Below are positions 47,554 to 59,605 of a stretch of DNA of 64,000 nucleotides, piece by piece (the stretch's first letter is position 1; each line of letters opens with the position of its first letter). Location: the NCBI GenBank assembly GCA_021464245.1, contig JADCRB010000069.1:684092-748091 (forward strand), written 5' to 3'. The translations under genes were made by a program, and so were the position numbers. Origin of the DNA: Carallia brachiata. Taxonomy: Eukaryota; Streptophyta; Magnoliopsida; Malpighiales; Rhizophoraceae. Under the pieces are notes generated by a model. The model worked only from the letters and a program-made list of their open reading frames with translations. It did no database searches and was not told the DNA's origin.

Positions 47554-48018
47554 TTTCATAATTCTGTACCGTTTCTATCTATAATTTTTAAAAAAAACAG
47601 ATTTTTGCTTAAAAATCCTTAAACCTAATTGTGTTCATTATTTATTTATATTTGTTGTGCGGATAATTTACCTATCGTAATTGTATTTCTTGTCTATAAG
47701 AAGACTATAAAAAGTGCGAATCTTTGCCATGGATTTCCCTTTTCTCGATGCTTTCTTCTCGGACTGCACCGCCTTCGTTGCACCGTCGGCGAAGGAGACG
47801 ACGCCGTCTTCTGATATTGCTGAAAGCGTTGGTCGCCAGTGAGGGGCTGAGCCGCTGCCTAATCTACTGTGCTTTGCGTCTCGCTTGATATTATGGCCGG
47901 AGGAGGAGAGCAGTGGCGCCTCGGCGTTTGTCGCAGAAGTTGCCTCCCCCTCCTCCGCTTGGTCGGCCGCCACCACAGTGGGTCGGTAACAGAAACGCAA
48001 GTCCTTGAAGAATTTCAT
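47364..48018 (-). CDS. Small plant protein with PAFSPTPF-type C-terminus (135 aa, two exons)
   Basis: Exon 1 is 48018-47672 and starts at MKFFKDLRFCYRPTVVAADQ. The intron begins GTAAATTATC and ends TTTTAG. Exon 2 is 47424-47364 and encodes RDNTAVQMVMPAFSPTPFTL then stop. Phases agree (347 + 61 nt). A middle motif HWRPTLSAISED precedes a basic stretch (EKKASRKGKSMAKIR). I know this layout from uncharacterised plant proteins ending in PAFSPTPFMF; no function can be assigned. The second exon is only 20 codons and is easily missed, but the tail match argues strongly that it is real. There is no signal peptide or membrane segment. Confidence 0.75.
47516..47547 (+). repeat. (AT)n microsatellite
   Basis: About 30 bases of alternating A and T, lying inside the intron of the small gene at 47364-48018. 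Confidence 0.9.
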
Positions 48019-51000
48019 GGACTCTGTCACCTATTGATATTATTGCTATTATTTTTCCTTTTTTTTTTGGTTCTGCTTGATGTTTTGCAGTTTTGGTTTC
48101 GAAGATGAGCGGTAGGCAGGCTGATGGCTTCCTATCTTTATAGTGAAAGAGGGACTTTGTCTTTTTCCTGCGTTACTGTTAATTTCGGTTTTCTTTTATT
48201 TCTATGCAGTTTTTTCTTTCTTTCTTTTTAGATTATTGTAGAGCTTTGTTTTATAGGTCAATTATAGAACATAATTTTTTTTAATAAAAAATAATAACTT
48301 TATTAAATATAATAGTTATCAAATTTTTAGATCAAAATAAAGAAATTTTTTTTATTAAAATTTTGTGTAACAATTTCAAAGAAATTGACCATTTTTCGAA
48401 TACTGATAAAATAGAGCGTAACTCTGTCACAAGAATCTATATAAACGAATCTGTTCTCAACGTTACGTATCACTACTTATATTGAATAAAATTTCTAGAA
48501 TGATAGTTTGGGGAAACGCAAATACAAAAACTTGAATTTAAATTGACAGTATAAAAATATGTCGATTTATACAAATATATCAGTTTATATAGTAATTTTA
48601 TGTAGTAATTGTAGAACATAATTAAAAAGAAGACACGGGGCTATGGCAGGTTGCGGGGTTTGACCGCCATTAATGCTACAGTTTTGTTCTTTTAATTTTA
48701 GTCTGTTTCAACTTTTGTCCAGAACCAATGAACTAATAGTTTCAAATCTATACAATGATCCTTTCGTTTTCTGTCTGAAATTTTTTCCTTTACGAATAAG
48801 TCGGAATTTCCTGTAGACTTGGTTAACGACAAACTTTTTTTTAACCATTTTCAATCTAAGAGTGTTGAAATTTCAAATATGAATTATGTGTTTAAAAAAA
48901 TGTTATGTTAAAAAAATAAATAAATAATATATAAATAAAAAATTCAAAGATTGGATGCCTTGCGAGTGGCGTTGAGCCCACTAATTATTTACTTAGACCG
49001 TCTGAAGATCTTCGATCTTATAGACTCTTCCGCTATTCCTTTAATATATTTTATTTTCAGAATTTGGAAGCATTAGGTTCCACTCGGAAACCAATGCTCA
49101 GACACTATGCTTAGAAAGTGTGAGTCATATAATATTAGTAGTTTTTATAATTATTTTTAATAAATCTCACAATTTTCTCTAATTTAAATTGAAGACTCTC
49201 AAGATGAATGTTTAAATTTACAGCTACTTAGATGTCATGGAGGGGACAAATCTGCATGTTTTTGGATGGAAAAATAAAAGGAATTACACATATGATTCTG
49301 TGGGTTATCTTTGACACCCATTTAAACGACTTTGCATGTCTTCTCTTGAGCGATATGTAGAAACTAGAAATTCACTTCTGCTTCACAATGCCTCCTCATC
49401 CCTGAAGCGGATCAGGTCGTGATCTTCAAGTGGACACGAAAAATAACATCTGGGGCCTCTCCCAATAACGTTTTTTTTTTTTCCTTTTTGACCTGAACTC
49501 CTAATAACGGTTTGTGTATATATATATATATCCCACCACTTTAATTTTCCTGCAGTTGGGGTTTAACAGTCAGATCTTTGATGATATGAAATTAACTATA
49601 AGTTGTACTCTTCATTTTTTGAGATCTATAGCACATTGAGGCCCCACATTAATCACACCACCACCTTCAAGGCTTCAACACTGATAATAAAATCACCGCC
49701 GTCCTTATTTCCGAACCATTATTTCATGGGCCCCTTTAGTCTGTATGGCATGATTCCATCTTGGGCCAACTTGACTGGAAAATCTGGATGACGGAAACGT
49801 TCAAAAGCAAACCAGTCATCAGATAAAAAAAAAAAAAAAAAAAAGCAAACCAGTCAAACTTATTAAGTATTATATTTAAGTGAGAGATTGAGATTCAAAC
49901 TATACTTTCTACTAAATTTCTCTTCCCTATATATATATATATATATATATATATTATGGGAAAATGACTCTCCTTGATGACAAAAAATAAAAAAAGAAGA
50001 AATATTCAAAAGGAGTCATTAGTTGTGTTGTTTACTGATTAAGACGTCTGGTTTTATGCGAGAGATCTGAGTTTGATTGTCGTTAGCCACAAATTTGAAA
50101 CTATGATATATTAGTGTGGTTAAACTTAATTCTCTTTCAGTGCGAGTCACGTTTCGTACTACTAAAAAGAGACTCGATACTCTTTAGTGAGACTGTTGAA
50201 GTATCACTCTTACTCTTTCATATTAATATGATCAAGAAATGTTCAAACGGAGATGGAGTTGCGTAGCAAATTTGCTTTAGAAGTGTCTCACCGTAGACGG
50301 AATTAATACCGATAGATATTTTCTATCTCCACCACAAAATTGCTCAAACAAGTGATGGGCTAGGCAATTTCTAATTTACTTCACTGAAATTCATAGAAAT
50401 AGTCACAAATAATTAGAAAATTGTGGCCTTCCAGATTTGTCCATACGATTCTTCCTAACTAACCAAAGCTAGAAGGAAACCACCAAACATTACCTAACAT
50501 TAATGGCACGAAAGCTGCATGGCATTTTGCGGCCCCAGACATTGATGCATGTGCCTTGTTCCATGCAAGAAAATGACAATGTAGAGTATACGAAGATCTC
50601 TCAATAGTGTGGTTCCTAACAAATAAAATTTTGTGCATAGCAAATTAAAGAATTTCAGACAAAGGAAATTATCCATTTGTTTAGTTGCTTTCATTGCCGT
50701 TATTTGCTATCGACCTTGAAAGGGGTTTATGGGCGGCTTCAGGGCAAATTGGTGAAGCGCTTCAATGTATAGAATGCTCCAGAGATCTAATTATGTCGTT
50801 GACATGTTGCATAAAGCCAAGGATTGTCACTTGTTGAGAAATTGAAGCCCATAAGAATTTGAATAAGAAAAAAAATATTTTGCTAGACTGTTCTATTATG
50901 CCTTTCGAACCGGAACACTAGGAAGATATTTTATTTTTATTAATTAACTCTAATTGAAACTTAAATTTAAAATTTTTAATTATCAAGTTGATTCTAATAC

Positions 51001-51223
51001 CAATTAGATTATAATCCAAGAAATTTTCTTTTTTTATCTGAAAGCTCAGTAGTTGCGGAAACTTCCTTAAAAAGCCGAAGGATGGGGGCTGTGGGGGTGT
51101 GGGGGTGTTGTTTTGACTTTGAGGTGCCCAGCCGGCCGAGGCTAGCCGGGCAAATGCCCGCTCCTGTGGAGATCTTTTATAAACACCCAAATACGTTCCC
51201 GCGTTTTTTGAAATAGAATAAAG
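48019..51223. other. Gene-free AT-rich region
   Basis: Contains (TA)n repeats at 49517-49530 and 49929-49954 and an A-run at 49826-49844. The segment near 50040-50110 is faintly SINE-like. Short frames such as 50918-51190 have no family feature. No gene is called. Confidence 0.5.
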
Positions 51224-51578
51224 AGTTAATATATAAAAATATTAATAATTTTATTTAAAATAATAAATTTAATATTAATTTTAAAAAATAATAATTTATT
51301 TATTTTTAAATATTTTTATAATAAATTTAATACGTAATAATTTTATATGAATATAATATGTCAATTTCGATAAAAGATTTATAAAAATATATCTGTTTCG
51401 ATAATACGACAATTATATAAGTTAGTATCACGTTATCAAAATAAATAAATTTTATTTAAAAATTTTTACATGCTAAATTTGTTTAAAAAAATTTTAAAAA
51501 AAATAAGTTATTACTTTTTAAAATTAATGTTAAATTTATTATTTTATATAAAATTAGTGTTATTTTTGTATATTAACC
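51224..51578. mobile_element. Fold-back MITE, family shared with 18243-18597 (copy 2)
   Basis: Arms start GAGTTAATATATAAAAATATT and, from the far end read inward, AGGTTAATATACAAAAATA, followed on both sides by AATAATAAATTTAA-type sequence. The centre (TATCTGTTTCGATAATACG; TTATCAAAATAAATA) matches copy 1. Flanking bases AGAATAAA on the left and GGAATAAA on the right may be an 8-bp target duplication with one difference. Confidence 0.78.
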
Positions 51579-52619
51579 TGGAATAAAACAAGCATAAAGA
51601 TGGTTGGCGTTTGGGAAAACATTTTTAGTGCAGCTCACTGTGGGCCACATTTCCAACGTGGCCCAAATGTCATGAATTTCAAATGCAAGGCCCATTCCTT
51701 CTCTTTTTGATGCTTCGCCCATTTTTTCTGTGCTGGGCAAATGTAATATCTCAACTTTACATGAGGGCCGATGGATCATGGACCTGTTCGGCACTTTATA
51801 AATTATAATGTCTGGTTGCTTTGTAAATTAAGAACCACCCGGCCCGGCTTGCTTGTCACAAACATGGGCTGGCCTGGGCCCAGTACAAACCGGTCCCCCC
51901 ACACTCACTCTTCTTCATGATACAATACGGGGCATCCCCACGTCAAATGCAGGCAGAGTTTCACATTCCCATGATAAATCTTTTGCTTTGGATAGATCCC
52001 GTCTTTTCCACAAATCTTCCAGCCTTTTTATCTTACCTGCCATCTTCTTCTTCTTCTTCTTTTTCTTTTTTCTTTTCTTTTCTCTTTGGTCGAATGTGCT
52101 CATTGCATCCAACATTTGGAAATTGGGTTGTACTGAATTTACATTAACCTCAATATCTTTTGCACTCTCGGACTGCAGAAGAGGTCGATCGAGACAACTA
52201 ATATGACAAACGGCGATCCAATGCGTTGCATTCTATGTGCATAACATCTTTGTACCTTTTCTTTTTTCTTCTTGTTTGTGCAAAAATTGAGAAAGTAGAG
52301 TGACTACCGATAGTTATAAAACCATACGTTTAGACTTTAGTCTCATTCTAAAATTTAAACTTGTGATCTTTTATTTTAATTTGAATCTGTTAATCAGTTG
52401 ACCAAGTGATATATTTGTACCTCTTTTTATGATAAGTCAAAGACTTACACAATAGGTACCAGAGGTGAATCCCGTTTCAAAAAGTTTATATCCATAATAA
52501 AAAAAAAAAAAAGTTTATATTGTAAGCAGATCAACGCACGCGATGCCTATTCAATCCGGAACAATGACTAGAAGTTAAAAGAACATGGCCCTCAAAGCAT
52601 GGGGCATCGAATGGTTGTT
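51579..52619. other. Gene-free region between two MITEs
   Basis: AT-rich with a C/T-rich stretch (52031-52090). Frames here (51573-52206, both strands) overlap each other and carry no family signature. Confidence 0.5.
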
Positions 52620-52620
52620 T

Positions 52621-53128
52621 TTTTTTTTTGGAGATATTAATATTTTTAATTTTTAATTTTTAAATTTTTTTACATTTGAGTTCTAAATTTTTTTGACATT
52701 TTATTTGAATTCTAAATTTTTTAATTTTTTACCAAATCAGTTTCTCTATTTACCAAAAGTGATCAATCTATTAAAAAATGATTTTAACTTTACTAAAAAT
52801 TATTTAAAAAAAGATTAAAAATATGAATTGAATATCTTTTTTATCAAAAATATACATGTTACCTATTTAATTCGTATATTTGTTGATTAAAAAAATATTT
52901 AATGTGTATATTTTGTTGATGAAAAAAATATTTAATTCATATATTTAACTTTTTTTAAAATAATTTTTATTAAGTTAAACTCATTTATTAATCGATTGAC
53001 TATTTTTTGTAATTTAAAAGACTGATATAGTATAAAATTAAAAAATTTAGAAATTAAATGAAATATTAAAAAAATTTAAAATTTGAATATAAAAAAATTA
53101 AAAAATTAAAAAATAAAAATATTGATAC
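52621..53128. mobile_element. Long-armed fold-back MITE (about 510 bp), possible Mutator-like
   Basis: The two halves are inverted copies of each other over about 240 bases: ATTTTTAATTTTTAATTTTT, TTTGAATTCTAAATTTTTTAA and ATATGAATTGAATATCTTTTTT on the left return reverse-complemented on the right. GTTGTTTTT occurs on both flanks (52614-52622 and about 53133-53141), which may be a 9-bp target duplication of the Mutator type. The left copy sits in a T-run, so this is uncertain. Confidence 0.7.
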
Positions 53129-53141
53129 CATCGTTGTTTTT

Positions 53142-54288
53142 GTATCATGGCAAGTGAACAAAAAGTTACTGATTGTACTTAACGAATCTGACTTCCTCAA
53201 ATTAGCTTTATCTACGTGGCTTGATTTGCCGCTCCTTCTAAAAGTTGCTATGAAACAGGGATTTTGCCGCACGCTGGCATATTGACGTGGAGGCTTCGTT
53301 AACCCGAAATTAAGTACTTTCAAAAGGAGTAACACGCAAAATGCTTTCGGGCTTGTTCTCCAAATTCCGTCATATAAAGTAAGGACAATGGGCGAAAAAA
53401 AAGAGTTAGAAGAGGAAATTTAGGTGAATACTATTATGATTCCTTAGCTCACAAGTATTATAGTTAATGTATTTACGAGTGTTTTTTTTGTTATAAAAAA
53501 AATGTTATGATCCCCCATAGCTTTATGTTGTAAACCAAATTTTATTATAGTAAAGCCTCAATGAGAGTATATAAAAAATAATTATAGAGTAGTTACAAAA
53601 ATAAATTTATTTTTTAAAAAGTAATAAAAAATTTCGTTTTTCTTAAAATTAAACACTAAATGTATTTAGTGTTCCTTTAAATTTATTTAGTATTATCCAA
53701 ATCTTTGATTTTTTAAAAAAATATTCAATTCTTTTTTTGTTAAAAAAACATTTTCTACTACCTATGAATTTTCTATATCATCTTAATTTTTCCTATTACA
53801 GAAATATGAAAAATGAACATGACTTACATGGGTCTGCATTATATAACCGTAACTATTGATTATTATGCCTAACTCTTTTCATTGTATATTAGTGGGTATC
53901 GACATTCATGTCTATTTTGCTTCTCTGTGTAACAATTCTGATTATGAATGTGAAACTAGGTCCATTCATGGTAAAAATGGATCTATCTTTTTAGAACAAA
54001 CCGCCCTAAAATAATTGTATTAAGTACTTAAAACAAACAGCGGTCTTACATATAGAATAGTTCAAGGGCTTCGCTTTTGTAGTTTCTACTTTTCCATTTG
54101 CTTGGAATAGAGCATGGATGGTGATATTCCGGACTTTTGGTTCTCTGACAAGCGTGTTATGATTTTTTTTTTTTATTAAATTCGCGCCTATTATACTATG
54201 AAAATAACCTTCAAGTATTGGTATTTTCAAGTGCAGTTCAGGATTACATCTCTAATACGCTCACTTTATGTTCTAGTGAACTTAATTG
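53142..54288. other. Gene-free AT-rich region
   Basis: No coding sequence or delimited element was seen. The last eight bases (CTTAATTG, 54281-54288) are the target duplication of the element that follows. Confidence 0.5.
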
Positions 54289-54842
54289 TAGGGGTATTTT
54301 AACTGAACTGAACTATAATAACTATTATTGAATTGAAATTTTTGATTACACAAAATTGAAAATTATTTTTAAACTGAAGATTCGGTTAACTAAAATTCTA
54401 TAAATTAAAAATTTCGGTTTATTTTCGGTTAACTATTCGGTTAATTGAATTTAATAACAAAAAATTTAAAATTATAATCTAAATACAAAAAAATATTTTT
54501 GATATATATTTTTCAAGAAAATTATAATTATCATTATATATAAAAAAAATAAACAAGTAATTATTTGAAGTATAATAACATTTTATTAACATTTATTAGT
54601 TAATAATTGTTGTATTAGTGATATTTTTTATTATTAGAAAAAATATATATAATATAATATTTCAGTGCAGTTCGATTAACTACAATTTTTTAATATTAGA
54701 AACTGAAATTGAACTGAAAATTTCAGTTTTTACTCTATTCGGTTAACTAATTATAAAATTGGTTCAGTTAACTGAAAATTCGGTTCAATTCAGTTCAATT
54801 TTCTCGGTTAATTGAAATTTTTGATTTTTTTGAACACCCTTG
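54289..54842. mobile_element. hAT-type MITE, 554 bp, with perfect 8-bp target duplication
   Basis: The left end reads TAGGGGTATTTTAACTGAAC; the right end, read inward, CAAGGGTGTTCAAAA. CTTAATTG occurs directly before (54281-54288) and directly after (54843-54850), the 8-bp duplication typical of hAT transposition. Inside are many copies of TTCGGTTAACT and CAGTTCAATT, a pattern seen in many plant hAT MITEs. There is no transposase. Confidence 0.88.
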
Positions 54843-54850
54843 CTTAATTG

Positions 54851-57523
54851 TGTGCTTTGAACTAAGTTTATCTTTCGTTAAATGGAAACAAATGCTCTCC
54901 GTTTTTTTTTTTTTTTCCGAACAATTTACTCATGGAATGTCTAAAGAACGAAGGGCACCCACAATAAGACCCCTCAAATCGGTTCGTGGCATCTACGAAA
55001 AGTACCCACAAACGCTCTCTTGGCCTGGAATTATAGAAATTGGCATGGTAGATGTTATGTTGTTTCAACAATTAAAGATTATATAGTGAACAAGTTAAAG
55101 TTGCGCGATGTTTTGAAGGAACTCGTCATATACTTCCACAGTGTGAATCATGCGACAGGACGTCGCTTTAACAAACAAAATGCACAAACTTATTTTTACC
55201 TGTACATAGGAATGTACCGTCTAAATCACAAAAGATTAAAAAAAAAAAAAAAAAGCATCTGGTTGTCACTGTAAAAGTGACAGAGACAAGTCCTCGATTA
55301 TGGCAAAACCCAGTAACTTTGCAGCAAAGAAAAATTCTTTTGATTTGTTTGCTCGGGACGATGGTGGTTCAAATCAGAATTATTTCAATTGTTTGTTTTT
55401 TTTCCCCTGCCCGTTTTCTTTAGCTAAATATGAATCAAAGACAAGCAGATGGAATCTCAGCTTTCTCTCGGTGCATCTAACACCTTTCTTGTACAGATAT
55501 TTAATTGGTTTACTACAAAACTTTGTTATTGCGTGGTTTATGCAGTGCAAACGTGCCAAACTGATGACATCCATGCTAATTGCTCCCAGTGACTTGAAAC
55601 TAGTTTTCCAGTTGAGAAGTGAAAAAAAAACCCCAAAGCATATGAAATCAAAATTACTAAAATAACCACAATTCTATCTCTTATTAATTTTTTTGTCTTT
55701 TACCATCTTTTCCACCTATTAAATAATTATATTTAAGGACATTTTAACAGTTTTAACTATAAATTTTTCTTTCTCATTATTTTCTCATACAATTTAAATA
55801 CAAAATTTTACTTTTCAATCATTTTCTCATAACTTTCTTTTCTAACAATTTTCTTTCTGACAACTTTTTTTCTCATCAAAATCTCACAATCCAAACAAAT
55901 CATAAGTGTTGGTTAGAATCCAATTATAATACAATATTTGACCAAATTTTTAATTCATTTGTTTAATGCGAGATTCTCGAATCATTGACCAATTCAAAGG
56001 AAATCACCCACACTTACAGCTGCCATAACCCTCATAATGCTAATTTGTAGCATTCATATCTTCGCAGTAACTCCTTGTTGCCAAACTACGGGTACAAGAA
56101 CGAAAAATAATTTTCTAATTAGAATCAAAAGTTGAAAGATTTACTAAATATTCTATGGTCTTTAAGGAACACATAAAAATGCATTTCCTCAAAGGAGAAA
56201 AAAAAAACAGAAGTTACATTTTAGTGGAAACCCCTAAATGATGCTCATGAGATGAGGTCAATTTTGTCTTTAGTGTTGGCCTGACATGGGGCACAGGCAA
56301 CCAAGTTGATCTCATTTATACCAATGCATATATAAGGATGGGAGAGTTAAAGTGAAAGGTTGCCATCAAGAACTGAACTGAATTGAAAACCAGATTAATT
56401 AAGACAAAACTATTAATATTATATTTGTCCTAAGTGGCATTCCGTGAGAATAAATTCGACAAAAGAGTGGCCGGCTAAGACAACTTCCTTAACCTATGCT
56501 TTACCCGGAGGTCACAATGATCACTGGTTCAGAGAAAAGGAGTGAGAAGGATCAATTGGCAATCGGCCAAATTAGCTTAGAGAAGCTTGATCAACGCCCA
56601 TTAAAAAAGAGTAATTATTCTTAATAAACAAGTGGGCAGTATAATTCGTAGCTCAATCACGCATTTAGAGAATCCTAGGCGGGTTGACTCTCAGTTAAGC
56701 TTGTTTTAGTAACAGGATAGTTTTACTCAAGAAAAATTACCCATCTTTTTAAAATTTTGCAATATCTCATGTTTTTTTGTAAGTATAATTTATTCATAAT
56801 TTTATTTTATATAAATATATATTTTTTATTTTAAGTAAATTTTATTTGTTATTTAGTGTAAAATTATAAATAAGTTATATTTATTAAAAAATAAATTAAA
56901 TTAAAAATCATCACTGTTTAATTGTTATTGACCAATTCCATTGATTGAAATTTCACGATCTTGTGATTACCAAAGTCTATGGATGGAGTGGACTTGTGTG
57001 TATAACACATTTTCTAACAAACAGAAAAACTTTATGGACATGCAAGGTAGGAATGCGGTACACCTTTTTTTTTTTTTTTTTTTTTTGAAGGAGCCTTAGC
57101 AATAGATAGTTTATCAATGCCTTTTATTGGCAAGGACGATATGGCATTATTAGTACTATTATTTGATAAACAAAGACTCTTATCCATTCTAGGGATAATA
57201 CGACTATCATGTGAATGTAATATCCTCGTGTACTGATTACAAATTTAAAAATTAAGATCTAATCTTTTTCCTCTATGTCAATCCCCATACAAAAAAGGAG
57301 AGGCCCTTATTCGAGTAATATTCCGTACTGCCTGGAGCCAAAGCTTCGAGTTAAATGAACCTTGAATTTGCACCAAAATGACAACAGGACCAGAGTTGGC
57401 CAGCACTCTCATTGATAGTTCTTTTTCCTCCATTTGTTTTGTTTTTTTTTTTTTTTCCAAATGGCGATTTATGAGAAAATTCCAAGAGAAAACACGTCAG
57501 AAATTGGGAAATTTCCAATTTGA

Positions 57524-57560
<37 letters not shown>

Positions 57561-58228
57561 AAAAAGTTGGTTAGCCCCAATATTTAGTCTGAATGAAGTA
57601 ACAAAATGCAAGTGCTTACTAACAAAATGAAACTACATTAATATATAGTATAAAAATTTTTGTTTTCAAGAAAAAAAAATCTTTTTGACTAAAATTATTT
57701 TTTAAAATAGCACATGGCATGTAAGGACGTATACTTTAAATTTTAATATAACACTCATTTAATTTTAAATTTTAAATTTATTATTTCACTTTTTATCAAT
57801 AGAATTATACGATTATATTTTATTACTTAGTTTGCGCTGCGCATTCCGGCTGCATAATGTGTGTGTTTCAAGTAGCTGCTAAAACAGTTCTCAACTCCTC
57901 TCTTTCTCTCTCTTTTAAACGTACATTCATGAAACCTAAAAATTATGCATAGATCTGCAAAACCCAAAACTCATATTTACTGAATCTGGGAGAGAAAAGA
58001 GAGAAACTCACATCTCCATCCAACCATAAAAAGTCTAGCCCTTGAATCCAATCCACCAACATTTACCAGACGCGTGTCAAACGCAGAGAATCTTAGTACT
58101 CTTTGCCACCATCCTTTTTCTCTTGCAGCTTCCTCAGTGTCCTTCCATGCACGTTTAAGCAGCAAAGCCCTAATAACTGATCTTGCATTTTTCAGCCCAT
58201 TTTTCTCAAAGTCCTTAATTTCGTAGCC
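54851..58228. other. Gene-free region and promoter of the SCL32-type gene
   Basis: T- and A-runs (54901-54916, 57066-57086), a (TA)n repeat (57526-57558) and AT-rich DNA. The last few hundred bases carry TC-rich sequence (57897-57915) and the promoter of the GRAS gene. The minus-strand frame at 57977-58477 overlaps the GRAS gene start and is a shadow. Confidence 0.5.
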
Positions 58229-59605
58229 ATGAAAACAGAACTGAGAGGAAACCCCATGTCTCCGTCTCTTAGAGAACCTGGTGGCGGTCTCTTCAACACC
58301 CCACTGAACTCGCTCACAGGTGCACTCAGGGGCTGTCTCGGTAGCCTTGACGGGGCATGCATAGAGAAGCTTCTGGTTCACTGCGCCAGTGCCCTGGAGA
58401 ACAATGATGGGACCTTGGCTCAGCAAGTGATGTGGGTTCTCAACAACGTTGCTTCTCTGGCCGGTGATCCTAACCAAAGGCTGACCTCTTGGTTCTTGAA
58501 GGCACTCATTTCTAGGTCATCCAAGGTTTGCCCTACGGCGATGAATTTTGACGGTAGCAGCACAATTCACCGGCGGCAAATGACTGTGACGGGGCTCGCC
58601 GCGTACGTTGATCTGATTCCTTGGCACAGGTTTGGATTTTGTGCATCAAATAGTGCAATAAACAAGGCCATTGAAGGGTACTCCAAAGTTCATATATTAG
58701 ATTTTAGTATCACTCATTGTATGCAGTGGCCTACTCTCATAGACGCTTTGGCTAAAAGGCCTGAAGGGCCTCCTTCGCTTAGAATTACCTTGCCTTCTAT
58801 TAGGCCACCAGTTCCACCTTTGATTAATGTGTCAAGTGAAGAAATCGGCATCCGTTTGGGCAATTTCGCAAAGTTGAGGGATGTTCCCTTTGAATTCAAT
58901 GTAATTGGCAACCTATCGAACGAATTTATAGGCAAAGATCAGCCTTCTGATCATTTTGATCTTGATTCTTTATTGAATCTCTTGACCCCTTCTATGCTAA
59001 ACACTGGGGACGATGAGGCCTTGGTAATAAATTGCCAAAATTGGCTACGTTATGTGTCCGATGAGCAAAAGGGAAGAAGCATTGAGGATTTTTCTTTACG
59101 GGATGCTTTCTTGAAAACAATCCAAGGTCTTAATCCTTGTATTGTTTTGGTCGTTGATGAAGATTGTGATTTAAGTGCGCCGAGCCTCACATCTCGGATT
59201 ACTACTTGCTTCAATTACCTATGGATACCATTCGATGCCCTGGAAACTTTCTTGCCTAAAGACAGTTTCCAAAGGATGGAATACGAATCCGATATCGGTC
59301 ACAAGATCGAAAACATCATCAGCTTTGAAGGGTTTCAAAGGATAGAAAGATTGGAATCCGCCATTAGCTTATCGCAAAGAATGAAGAACGCTGGCTTTTT
59401 TAGTGTTCAATTTTGTGAAGAGACAATTAGGGAAGTTAAGTGCGTGCTAGATGAACATGCTAGCGGATGGGGAATGAAAAGAGAAGAAGATATGTTGGTT
59501 CTCACATGGAAGGGTCACAGCTCAGTTTTCGCCACGGCTTGGGTCCCAAGTGGTTTCGAGGATTTGGGGGTTGTGGAACTAGAAGAATGTCGGAATGTTG
59601 CATAA
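58229..59605 (+). CDS. SCL32: GRAS transcription regulator, SCARECROW-LIKE 32 type (458 aa)
   Basis: An intact intronless frame, the usual GRAS structure. The N-terminus MKTELRGNPMSP followed by GALRGCLGSLDGACIEKLLVHCASAL is distinctive for the SCL32 group. The GRAS domain covers about residues 38-455: first Leu-rich part (VMWVLNNVASLAGDPNQRL), VHIID variant VHILDF near residue 153 (SITHCMQWPTLIDAL), second Leu-rich part, PFYRE-like region (FLPKDSFQRMEYESDIGHKIENI) and SAW region ending ATAWVPSGFEDLG. GRAS proteins act in the nucleus as transcription co-regulators. No DNA-binding or hormone-response motif such as DELLA is present. The start at 58229 is the first in-frame ATG and matches the family N-terminus. 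Confidence 0.92.
   Translation: MKTELRGNPMSPSLREPGGGLFNTPLNSLTGALRGCLGSLDGACIEKLLVHCASALENNDGTLAQQVMWVLNNVASLAGDPNQRLTSWFLKALISRSSKVCPTAMNFDGSSTIHRRQMTVTGLAAYVDLIPWHRFGFCASNSAINKAIEGYSKVHILDFSITHCMQWPTLIDALAKRPEGPPSLRITLPSIRPPVPPLINVSSEEIGIRLGNFAKLRDVPFEFNVIGNLSNEFIGKDQPSDHFDLDSLLNLLTPSMLNTGDDEALVINCQNWLRYVSDEQKGRSIEDFSLRDAFLKTIQGLNPCIVLVVDEDCDLSAPSLTSRITTCFNYLWIPFDALETFLPKDSFQRMEYESDIGHKIENIISFEGFQRIERLESAISLSQRMKNAGFFSVQFCEETIREVKCVLDEHASGWGMKREEDMLVLTWKGHSSVFATAWVPSGFEDLGVVELEECRNVA

Noticed and set aside
50030..50230. Possible SINE
   Set aside because: The B-box match is weak and no target duplication was seen.
57977..58477. 166-codon minus-strand frame overlapping the SCL32 start
   Set aside because: Shadow of the GRAS coding sequence and its leader; no domain.
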